Made by a program: the position numbers and the translations under genes
In this document: piece by piece, positions 1 through 8,100 of the stretch
How the letters are laid out: each line of letters starts with the position of its first letter
How positions within the stretch are numbered: the stretch's first letter is position 1
Notes under the pieces: model-generated
What the model saw: the letters and a program-made list of their open reading frames with translations, nothing else
What the model was told of the DNA's origin: nothing
Database searches by the model: none
Source of the DNA: an uncultured Collinsella sp.
Lineage (GTDB): Bacteria > Actinomycetota > Coriobacteriia > Coriobacteriales > Coriobacteriaceae
Assembly (NCBI GenBank): GCA_900547655.1
Contig: URHQ01000059.1
Span: 1 to 12,126, forward strand
Reading direction: 5' to 3'
Length of the DNA stretch: 12,126 nt

Positions 1-15
1 GTGTATAAGAGACAG
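1..15. other. Nextera transposon-end adapter remnant (not genomic)
   Basis: The first 15 bases, gtgtataagagacag, are identical to the last 15 of the 19 bp Tn5 mosaic end used in Nextera libraries (AGATGTGTATAAGAGACAG). Read in the frame of the first gene, this gives the false N-terminus MYKRQ, which is familiar from untrimmed assemblies. The contig therefore begins at about base 16, and the apparent GTG start at base 1 is not a start codon. Confidence 0.96.
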
Positions 16-1323
16 TCTTTGGAGCCCGCCGCCCTGCTGCGCGTGCGCTTTGGCCGTGCAATGCAGGCGACGAGCGGTCCGGTCGCGCTTGCCCGCGTGA
101 CACACGATCGCCAGGCGCGCGAGTGCTACCCAGCAGCCGTATGGACCGAGCTGCGGGCACATGCCGAGGCCGCTGGCGCTGCCAAGCCCACGTGCGTGGG
201 CGAGGGCGATATCATCGCCGACTTTGATCCCGCGGCAGGTGAAGGCCTCAAGCGCGAGCGCGTGACCTGTGAAGCCCCTCAGCATCTGAGTGCCGAGGCC
301 GTGCCGTATTTGGTCCTGCGCCGTCGCGATGGCGAGGGTGAGGACGCGCCGCTCGTGCCGCGTCTGACGTCCGCCTCGCAGATCGAGGCCTATTCTACCT
401 GCCCACTGTGCTGGTTCGTGTCGTATCGCGTCAAGCCCCAGTCTATCGACGCGGGCTTTGGCAACATGGAGAAGGGCAACTTTGTCCACGACGTGCTGGA
501 GCATCTGCATGCCCGTCTGCCCCAAGAGGGCATGGAGCGCGTGACGCCCGAGAATCTGCCGCGTGCACAGGAGCTGCTGCACGAGGTCTTTGACGAGACG
601 TTGGCCGAGCACGCCGGCAAGCGCGGCACGGAGGGCCCGCTGGTGCCGCTCTCTGCGGTGGAGGAGCGCCAGGTGGCCGAGATCTTGCCGCAGCTGGAGG
701 GTGTGCTTGCCTACGAGTCCGAGGCACTTGCCCCCTTTGCCCCGCGCTACCTGGAGTTCGCCTTCAACGAGCTCAAGGTCGAGTATGCCGGTTGGCCGCT
801 TGGCGGGCGCATCGATCGCGTGGACGTGGACGCCGAGAATCGTGCTGTGGTGATCGACTACAAGCATCGCACGGGCGTTGAGGAGTTTAAGCTCGCCGAC
901 CCTACGGTGCGCGACGAGGAATCGGGCACGGCGCCCATCGACGATCCGCGCTGGTTGCCACCACATACCCAAACGCTCATCTACGCCCAGGCCATGCGCC
1001 GGGCGCTGGATTTGGACACCCGCGCGGCGCTCTACTTTTCGACCAAGGGCGGCAAGCCGGCGTTGCGCGGTGCTGCGAGCGCCGAGCTGCTCGAGGAAGA
1101 GCGCGGCGACGGTCGCATCCCGGGCCTTAAGAAAGGTTTCCCCGGCGAGGGTGGCAGCATGGACTTCGACGCCCTGCTCGATCGCGTTGAGGCTGGCATC
1201 GCCGAGCGCCTGCGCGAGCTCGAGGCAGGCAACGTTGCCGCCATCGACCCGACGTCGGCTCAGGCCGCGCATGCGCGCTGCTCGTATAACCACGAAGGAA
1301 CGTTTGTAAGGAGGGACGTGTAG
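16..1323 (+). CDS. addB: AddB-type ATP-dependent nuclease subunit, PD-(D/E)XK nuclease domain (5'-truncated)
   Basis: This is the C-terminal part of a protein that likely pairs with the next gene's product as the second nuclease-bearing subunit of an AddAB break-resection complex in the cytoplasm. Residue numbers count from base 1, and residues 1-5 are adapter. Residues 6-120 resemble the end of the inactivated helicase region. The nuclease domain follows: SASQIEAYSTCPLC (124-137), a GNFVH motif with H163, the catalytic signature D272 then D286-Y287-K288, and Q324xxxY328. These are the RecB/AddB-family nuclease motifs. The family usually carries an iron-sulfur staple of one upstream and three C-terminal cysteines. 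Here C134, C137 and a lone C427 are visible, so the cluster looks incomplete. The upstream helicase-like half lies off the contig, so an AdnA-like or other PD-(D/E)XK protein cannot be fully excluded. Adjacency to addA supports AddB. The stop is TAG at 1321-1323. Confidence 0.8.
   Translation, partial: SLEPAALLRVRFGRAMQATSGPVALARVTHDRQARECYPAAVWTELRAHAEAAGAAKPTCVGEGDIIADFDPAAGEGLKRERVTCEAPQHLSAEAVPYLVLRRRDGEGEDAPLVPRLTSASQIEAYSTCPLCWFVSYRVKPQSIDAGFGNMEKGNFVHDVLEHLHARLPQEGMERVTPENLPRAQELLHEVFDETLAEHAGKRGTEGPLVPLSAVEERQVAEILPQLEGVLAYESEALAPFAPRYLEFAFNELKVEYAGWPLGGRIDRVDVDAENRAVVIDYKHRTGVEEFKLADPTVRDEESGTAPIDDPRWLPPHTQTLIYAQAMRRALDLDTRAALYFSTKGGKPALRGAASAELLEEERGDGRIPGLKKGFPGEGGSMDFDALLDRVEAGIAERLRELEAGNVAAIDPTSAQAAHARCSYNHEGTFVRRDV
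1308..1314 (+). promoter_or_regulatory. Ribosome binding site of addA
   Basis: AAGGAGG, a full match to the Shine-Dalgarno core, lies inside the last codons of the upstream nuclease gene and 12 nt before the ATG at 1327. The spacing is somewhat long. The only other nearby candidate in that frame, GTG at 1318, is followed directly by TAG, so the ATG is the start. The site implies translation of addA from the same transcript as addB. Confidence 0.75.
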
Positions 1324-1326
1324 ACC

Positions 1327-4300
1327 ATGGATCTTTCGACTTTGATGCCGCAACAGCTGCAGATTGTCAAAACGCTCGACCGTCCGCTGTTTGTCTCGGC
1401 GGGCGCCGGTTCGGGCAAGACCTTTACCCTCACGCGCCGCATCGTCTACGCGCTCTCGCCCGAATCAGGTCCGTTCGTTGAGCATCTGGACCAGGTGCTC
1501 GCCATTACCTTTACCAAAGATGCCGCGGCCGAGATTCGCGACCGCGTGCGCCGTGCGCTTATCGACGAGGGCATGGACGAGGAAGCACTGACCGTCGACG
1601 ACGCGTGGATCTCGACCATTCACGGCATGTGCTCGCGTATCCTGCGCGCGCATGCGCTGGAGCTGGGTATCGACCCCGAGTTCACGGTGCTCACCGATAC
1701 CGACGAGCTTATGGACCAAGCTGTTGAGCATGTGTTGGCCCGCGCGACGGCGCCCGATGCCGCCCCCGAGCTCGCGGCATCGCTCAAGGCCCTCTATGCC
1801 TGGTATCCCATGGCGGGCGAGGGCGGCCCCTTTGGCACCGGCACGACCATCAAGGGCCTGGTGCGCGACCTGCTGGAGCTGTCGAGCCAGTTGCCGGGCG
1901 GTATGGACGACGTGTGCGTGGCGCGCGGCCAGGCCGATACCTCGGCACTTGCCGATGCCTATCGTGCGGCGCTGGGCGCAAGCAAGGCCGCGACCGAGAA
2001 GGCGCAGACGGCGCTCGATGCCATCGACGCGTTCGAGGCGAGCGGCAAGACCATGGCCGATGCGGCGCGACTCATGATGTCGTGCACCATGCCGCGCGCG
2101 AGCAAGGCGTTCCCCAAGGAGCAGGTCGAGCTGCTCAAGGCGGAGGCTGCCGATGCATTTATCAATATCGTGCTTGCCTGCGGTGGCCCGGCGCTCGATG
2201 CGCTGGTGGGCTTGGCCCGCTCTGTAGAGGCTGAGTACCGCGCGCTGAAGGCTGCCCAGTCTGCCCTCGACAACAACGACCTGCTGCGCATGGCCTACGA
2301 GGCCCTGCGCGATTACCCGGCCATCCGAGCGGCATACGAGAGCCGCTTTAAGATGGTCATGATCGACGAGTTCCAGGATACCGACCAGATGCAGGTCGAT
2401 CTGATCCGCTACCTGACGGGTGCGGGGGAGCGCGCGCTGTGTACCGTAGGCGATGCACAGCAGTCGATCTACCGCTTCCGCGGGGCAGAGGTCGAGGTGT
2501 TCCGTCGCCAGGAGCGCAAAGTGGGATCGGCGGCGGCGTCCGAGACGGTCGCCACGCCGGATGTCCCCGCCGGTGAGCTCGTCAAACTCGTGCGCAACTT
2601 CCGCAGTCACGACGAGGTACTGCGCTACGTGGCACGCGTCTTCGACGGCGATGACGGCGGCCTGATGCAGGGCTTTTTGGATCTTGAGGCGAGCGACGGC
2701 CGCAAGGACACGCTGGCGGCAGACGCCTCGCGTCGTCAGGCGCTCTTTGTTGCCGGCGGCAGCACGCAGGAGCGCACACAGGCCAAGGCCCGTGCGATCG
2801 CTGAGCGATTCCGCGCGCTTGCCGATGCCGGCCAGCCCCAGGGCGGCATGGTGCTGCTGCTGGGCCGCATGACCAACGCCGACGTCTACGCGCAGGCCTT
2901 CCGCGACCAGGGGCTCGACTGCGTCATCGCGGGCGGCTCAGTCTTTGCGCAGGCTGCCGAGGTGCAGACGGTGCGCGCCCTGGCTTGTGCGCTCGCCAAT
3001 CCGGCCGATACGGCGCAGGGCCTTATGCCGCTGCTCGCCTCGCCGATGTTTGCGCTCGGTGCCCAGGAGTTCCTGGCACTGGCGACCAAGCTCGATAGCG
3101 AGACGGGGGAGACCTCGCGCCGCAACATCGATGCGGGCATCATGAGCGATTCCGATGTGCCGGGCTTGCAGGGCTTGCCGCTCGTGACGCGCGCCCGCGA
3201 GGTACTGCGGTATGCACTTCGTCGCGTGGGCCGCGATTCATTCGCCGCCATCGCACGCGACGCGGTCAATGCCTCCGGCTGGTTTGTGCGTCTGGCACAG
3301 TGTGGTCCCGAGGGCAAGGCTATTGCCGCCAACGTGCTCAAGGCGCTCGACGCCGTGGCCGAGGCGGAGGCCGAGTTCGGCAACTCGCCGCGTTCCATCG
3401 CGCTGGCCTTCGACCGCTTCTTGGCGGGCAAGGAAGCTCCGGGCGCCCTCAACGAGGAGGGTGACGGCGCGGTGCGCATCATGACGGTGCACGCATCCAA
3501 AGGCCTGGAATACCCGGTCGTGGCGGTTGCCGAGTGTTTTGGCGTGCGCAAGTCGTCCGGTACGGCACAGATGGGCCGCGTCGACGGCGGGGCGCAGGTC
3601 GTGGCGCTGCCGGCGCGCTTCGATGGCGTTAAGCTCGCGGACGGAACCTTCGTAAAGGGGGATGACGTCAAAAAGCAGTTTGAGCACGCGTTTAAGGGTA
3701 AGGGCACGTCGCTATGGTTGCCGCCGGAGCTCATGGAGGACGTATGCGCGACGGGTTCTCCCGCCGAGGCATTTGCTCGCCTGCGCAACGACGACCTGCA
3801 GCTTTCGCTCGAGGAGCGGGCCCGCTTGCTCTATGTTGCCATGACGCGTGCGCGCGAGCTGGTGATCTTGGCGATGGATGCCGGCGTGAGCCGTGGCAAG
3901 GTGACGGCGCCGACCTTCGACGTCGAGACCGATCTGACCTACGATGTGCTGCGCCGTATTTTGCCGACCGACGCTCTGGACATGCCGCAGCTCGATGCCG
4001 ACCGCCTGGTGTTCGACAACTCCCAGCCGGGCGACTACGAGCTCATTTCGCTCGCGGGCTTTACCTTTGGCGAGCAGGCGTTTGAGGCCAACGCTTCGCT
4101 GGATGCCGAGGGCAGGCTTGTTCGTGGCGATGCCGATACGGATGCTGCCGACGATTCGGCCAGTACAATCGTCCCCGGTCCTGCCGACTCCAAGCCCGAT
4201 TCGTTTGAGCTTGTGTATCCCCAGGCAGTGGGCGTGCGCATGGGCATCTGTCCGTTCCCGGCGCGTGACTCGTATAGCTACTCGTCAATCGCCGCGGCAC

Positions 4301-4959
4301 TCCATGCCGAGACGGAAGACCGTGCCGCCGAGGCTCGTGTTCTCATGGATGAGTCCGGCGATGATGCAGAGTCGGATGGCTCGGAAATGACCGATGCAGA
4401 CGTGGCCGCTGTCGAGCCCGTCGGCAATCCCATGGCCTTGGGTTCGGCCTTCCACGCCGCCTGCCAGTGGCTCATCGAGATGGGTGCCGATGCGTTGCCC
4501 GCTGCGCGCGCCGATGCGCTGGCGCGCCTGTGGCGCCTGACGCCGGAGCAGCGCGGGCGCTTCGATGTCGCCCTGGACCGCTGGCTCAAGTCGGCTGTTC
4601 GTGCCGACCTGCTCGCGTGGCCGTGCATCCGTGCCGAGGTGCCGTTCTTCTCGCTGGGTTGCGAGGACGAGGACATCGCCCGCTACGGTGCCTATGCCGA
4701 GGGCGCCATCGATGTACTGGCGACGAACCCGGCGGATTCGTCACGCGCGCTGGCCATCGACTACAAGACGGGCGGCACACCGGACGAGACGCCGGAACAG
4801 CTGCTCGAGAAGCACGCCCTGCAGGCGCGCGTCTACGCCGATGTGTTGCACAAGGCGGGCTTTGCGGCCGTGACCGTCAAGTTCGTCCGCGTGGAGCAGG
4901 CGAATCCAGCCATCTTCGTCGAACCCGCCGAACCTCAAGTAGTCACCTACAACCTCTAG
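1327..4959 (+). CDS. addA: ATP-dependent helicase/nuclease subunit A (AddA)
   Basis: AddA is the 3'-5' UvrD/RecB-type motor and one of two nucleases of the AddAB complex, which unwinds and resects double-strand DNA ends to produce 3' tails for RecA. The 1210 residues match the family's usual length of about 1200. Superfamily 1 helicase motifs appear in order: Walker A AGAGSGKT (25-32), the ISTIHGMC motif Ib region, Walker B IDEFQDTD (346-353), motif III GDAQQSIYRFRG (375-386), motif IV VRNFRS (422-427), motif V TVHASKGLEY (720-729) and motif VI YVAMTRAR (836-843). A C-terminal RecB-type nuclease follows: GSAFH (1039-1043), D1129, D1145-Y1146-K1147 and Q1166xxxY1170. All catalytic residues are present, so it should be active. 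The linker at about 900-1037 is long and has two acidic stretches. VSAGAGSGKT and IDEFQDTD favour AddA/RecB over the AdnA/AdnB proteins of many other actinobacteria. It starts 3 nt after the upstream stop, so it is very likely in an operon with addB. Confidence 0.94.
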   Translation: MDLSTLMPQQLQIVKTLDRPLFVSAGAGSGKTFTLTRRIVYALSPESGPFVEHLDQVLAITFTKDAAAEIRDRVRRALIDEGMDEEALTVDDAWISTIHGMCSRILRAHALELGIDPEFTVLTDTDELMDQAVEHVLARATAPDAAPELAASLKALYAWYPMAGEGGPFGTGTTIKGLVRDLLELSSQLPGGMDDVCVARGQADTSALADAYRAALGASKAATEKAQTALDAIDAFEASGKTMADAARLMMSCTMPRASKAFPKEQVELLKAEAADAFINIVLACGGPALDALVGLARSVEAEYRALKAAQSALDNNDLLRMAYEALRDYPAIRAAYESRFKMVMIDEFQDTDQMQVDLIRYLTGAGERALCTVGDAQQSIYRFRGAEVEVFRRQERKVGSAAASETVATPDVPAGELVKLVRNFRSHDEVLRYVARVFDGDDGGLMQGFLDLEASDGRKDTLAADASRRQALFVAGGSTQERTQAKARAIAERFRALADAGQPQGGMVLLLGRMTNADVYAQAFRDQGLDCVIAGGSVFAQAAEVQTVRALACALANPADTAQGLMPLLASPMFALGAQEFLALATKLDSETGETSRRNIDAGIMSDSDVPGLQGLPLVTRAREVLRYALRRVGRDSFAAIARDAVNASGWFVRLAQCGPEGKAIAANVLKALDAVAEAEAEFGNSPRSIALAFDRFLAGKEAPGALNEEGDGAVRIMTVHASKGLEYPVVAVAECFGVRKSSGTAQMGRVDGGAQVVALPARFDGVKLADGTFVKGDDVKKQFEHAFKGKGTSLWLPPELMEDVCATGSPAEAFARLRNDDLQLSLEERARLLYVAMTRARELVILAMDAGVSRGKVTAPTFDVETDLTYDVLRRILPTDALDMPQLDADRLVFDNSQPGDYELISLAGFTFGEQAFEANASLDAEGRLVRGDADTDAADDSASTIVPGPADSKPDSFELVYPQAVGVRMGICPFPARDSYSYSSIAAALHAETEDRAAEARVLMDESGDDAESDGSEMTDADVAAVEPVGNPMALGSAFHAACQWLIEMGADALPAARADALARLWRLTPEQRGRFDVALDRWLKSAVRADLLAWPCIRAEVPFFSLGCEDEDIARYGAYAEGAIDVLATNPADSSRALAIDYKTGGTPDETPEQLLEKHALQARVYADVLHKAGFAAVTVKFVRVEQANPAIFVEPAEPQVVTYNL

Positions 4960-4971
4960 CCCTCAGATAAC

Positions 4972-5034
4972 TTGCGGTGGAATAGTTCCTGTCTTGCGGC
5001 CCAGGTGGCCCAAGCGGGAACTATTCCACCGCAA
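4972..5034. repeat. Long intergenic hairpin (perfect 18 bp inverted repeat)
   Basis: TTGCGGTGGAATAGTTCC at 4972-4989 is the exact reverse complement of 5017-5034. The 27 nt between the arms pairs further: CTTG at 4993-4996 with CAAG at 5011-5014, and GGCC at 4998-5001 with GGCC at 5007-5010 around a 5 nt loop. Almost all of the 63 nt can therefore fold into one stem. It starts 12 nt after the addA stop. No T-tract follows on either strand, so it is not a classical intrinsic terminator. It could be an interspersed palindromic repeat, a transcript 3'-end protecting or attenuating structure, or a protein-binding site. The structure is seen directly, and the role is unknown. Confidence 0.85.
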
Positions 5035-5090
5035 CTGCAAGAGGAGCCGTGTTGGTTTGGCTAGGTTCGGGTGCTGTCCGTGCCGTGCGG

Positions 5091-5096
5091 TAAAAT
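5091..5096 (+). promoter_or_regulatory. Candidate -10 box for dnaE
   Basis: TAAAAT matches the TATAAT consensus at five of six positions and lies 39 nt before the dnaE ATG, which would give a leader of roughly 30 nt. It stands out in GC-rich surroundings. The best upstream partner, TTCGGG at 5066-5071, is a poor -35 match with a 19 nt spacer, so this is only a candidate. Confidence 0.35.
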
Positions 5097-5123
5097 CGTT
5101 CAGTCAGAACACGAACCCGCATC

Positions 5124-5127
5124 GGAG
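5124..5127 (+). promoter_or_regulatory. Ribosome binding site of dnaE
   Basis: GGAG lies 8 nt before the ATG at 5136, which is standard spacing. It supports that ATG as the start. The protein then begins MAFVHLHNHT, exactly where the PHP domain of DnaE proteins normally begins. Confidence 0.65.
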
Positions 5128-5135
5128 CTCATCAC

Positions 5136-8100
5136 ATGGCATTCGTCCATCTGCACAATCACACTGTTTTTTCCATGCTCGACGGCGCAACCCGTATCCA
5201 GGATATGGTCAACCGTGCCGTTGAGCTTGGCATGCCCGCCGTGGCCATTACCGACCACGGCTACATGTATGGCGTGCCCGACCTGGCGCTGGCCTGTGAC
5301 GCCGTCAACCACAACACGCCCGAGTACAAAACCTGGAGCCACGACAAGGCCTTCTTGGAAAAGGACCGCCGCGACGAGCTGGTGGAGCCCGATCCCGAGG
5401 AAAACCCGCGCGAGCATGCCCAGTATGTGAAGGACATGGCCATGTGGGACGAGAAGGGCAACATCGACGAGCTCAAGCCGCCCCTGGTCATCAAGCCCAT
5501 CTTTGGCTGCGAGGTCTACTTTACGCCGGACGAGACCCTTGCCCGCGACCACAAGCCCGAGCTCTACCACATGATCCTTCTGGCCAAGGACCAGGAGGGC
5601 TACGTCAACCTGATGCAGACGGTCTCCGAGGCTGCCGTGCAGGGCTTTTATTACAAGCCGCGCGTGACGCTCGACAACCTGCGCCGCCATGCCAAGGGCA
5701 TGATCTGCACGAGCGCCTGCATCGCGGGTATCATCCCCAAGTACATCGACCGCGGTGACATGGAGGGCGCCATCAAGTGGGCCGAGACCTTCCGTGATAC
5801 CTTCGAGCCCGGCGACTTCTACATCGAGATCCAGGAACACGGCATCACCACCGACAACGGCCTGACTGACGAGCAGATGGACCGCACGCTCATCGATATC
5901 GCCAAGCAGGTGGGCGTCAAGGTCATCGCCACCAACGACTTCCACTACCTGCGCCGCGAGGATGCGCCCGTGCAGGACGTCATCATGTGTATTGGTATGA
6001 ACGCCAAGGTCGATGACCCCAACCGCATGCGCATGACCGGCTCGGAGTTTTACATGAAGACCGAGGAGGAGATGCGGGCGATGTTCCCGTATTGCCCCGA
6101 GGCCTGCGACAACACGCTCGAGATCGCCGACAAGTGCTACGTTGAGCTGGACTGGGACTCTATCATCCTGCCGCGCTTTCCGTTGCTCGATCCCGGTGAG
6201 ACGCACGAGAGCCAGTTCCGCCGCGAGTGCGAGAAGGGCCTGCGCCAGCATTACGGCGACGACTGGGCCACGCGCGAGATCGGTGGCGTCAACATCAAAG
6301 AGCGCTTTGAGTACGAATACAAGGTCATCTGCGACAAGGGCTTTGCCGCCTACTTCTTGATCGTCGCCGAGTACGTGCAATGGGCCAAGGACAACGGCAT
6401 CGGCGTCGGCCCCGGCCGTGGTTCTGCCGCCGGCGCTATCGTCGCCTACGCCATGAACATCACCGCGTTCGATCCGCTCGAGAACGGTCTGATGTTCGAG
6501 AGGTTCCTGTCCCCGCAGCGTACCGAGATGCCCGATATCGATATGGACTTCGACGATGAGCGGCGCCTCGAGGTCGTGGAGCACGTTCGCCAGCTCTACG
6601 GTCCCGAGAAGGTCACCCACGTCATCACCTACTCGACCATTAAGGCCAAGCAGGCTATCAACGACGCCGCGCGCGTCCTGGACTACCCGGTCTACATGGG
6701 CCAGCGCCTGTCCAAGATGGTCTCGAGCGACCCCAAGGTCAAGCTCAAGCAGGTGCTCGACAAGCAACCCGGCAAAGAGGATCTGTTTAACCCCGATTTT
6801 GCCGAGGCCTATAAAAAGGACGACGACGCCCGCCGCATCATCGACACGGCGCTCTCGATCGAGGGCCTCACCCGTGGCGAGGGCGTGCACGCGTGCGCCG
6901 TTCTGATCTGCCGTGACCCCGTCAACGAGCACGTGCCCACCAAGCTCGACACCAAGGGCGGCGTCGAGATTACCCAGTACGAGGGCCATACCGTTGCCGA
7001 CATGGGCCTGCTCAAGATGGACTTCTTGGGCCTGCGTACGCTGACGGTTATCTCCAAGGCCAAGGCAAACATAAAAAAGAACTTCGGCATCGACATCAAA
7101 GAGGAAGAGATTCCCTTTGACGATCCCGAGATCTTTAAGCTCATGGGCTCCGGCCACACCGCCGGCGTCTTCCAGGTCGAGTCCGCCGGCATGACGGCCA
7201 CGATCAAGAACATGAAGCCCACCGAGTACAAGCACGTCGTAGCATTGATCGCCCTGTACCGCCCGGGCCCGCTGGGCGCCGGCATGGTTTCGTCCTACAT
7301 CAACCGTATGAACGGCAAGGAGCCGGCCGTCTCCTACGACGACCGCCTGGACGACATTCTGGGCGAAACCTACGGCACCATGGTCTACCAGGAGCAGGTT
7401 ATGCTCATCTCCGTCGAGATGTGCGGCTTCTCCAAGGGTGAATCGGACTCGCGTATCCGTAAGCCCGTGGCTAAGAAGAAAATCAAGCTGCTCACGTCGA
7501 CGGTGCTCCACTGGGAGGATGGCTCGGACGAGACCACCTACGATCACTGGATGAACGGCGCCATCAAGAACAACTACACGCGCGAGGTCGCCCAGAAGAT
7601 TTGGGACGATGTTCTCGAGTTCGCATCTTACGCCTTTAACAAGTCGCACTCCGCCGGCTATGCCATCCTGGTTATGCAGACGGCGTGGCTCAAAGCGCAT
7701 TATCCGCACGAGTACATGGCGGCCGTTCTGACGTCCTACACGGGCAAGACCGACAAGATCGTTCACTACGTCTCGGCGTGCCGTCACGACGGCATCCCCG
7801 TGCTGTCGCCAGATGTCAACGAGTCCGGTACCGAGTTCACGGCTACCAAGGAGGGCGTGCGCTTTGGTCTGGCCGGCATCCGTGGCGTGGGCACCGGCGT
7901 GGCGCAGGCGATTATCGCCGAGCGCGAGGCGGGCGGCCCGTTTAAGACGCTGCACGACTTTGTCGAGCGCGTGGACTCGAGCCAGGCCAACCGCCGCGTG
8001 ATCGAATCGCTGATCAAGGCAGGCGCCTTCGACTCCACGGGGTATCCGCGTCGCCAGATGATGCACTTTGTGGACAAGAACAACCCCGAGAACATCATCG

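Noticed and set aside
1465..2610. A 381-codon minus-strand open frame inside addA
   Set aside because: It is in codon register with addA, which carries all helicase motifs. The antisense product is rich in R, H and L with no family likeness.
4972..5045. Hairpin as a Rho-independent terminator of addA
   Set aside because: The stem is strong, but no run of T follows it on either strand, and the stem is longer than typical terminators. It is reported as a hairpin of unknown role.
4994..5224. Small plus-strand open frame across the addA-dnaE gap
   Set aside because: It starts at a TTG in the hairpin loop, has no ribosome binding site, and runs into the dnaE coding region in another frame. The product has no recognisable features.
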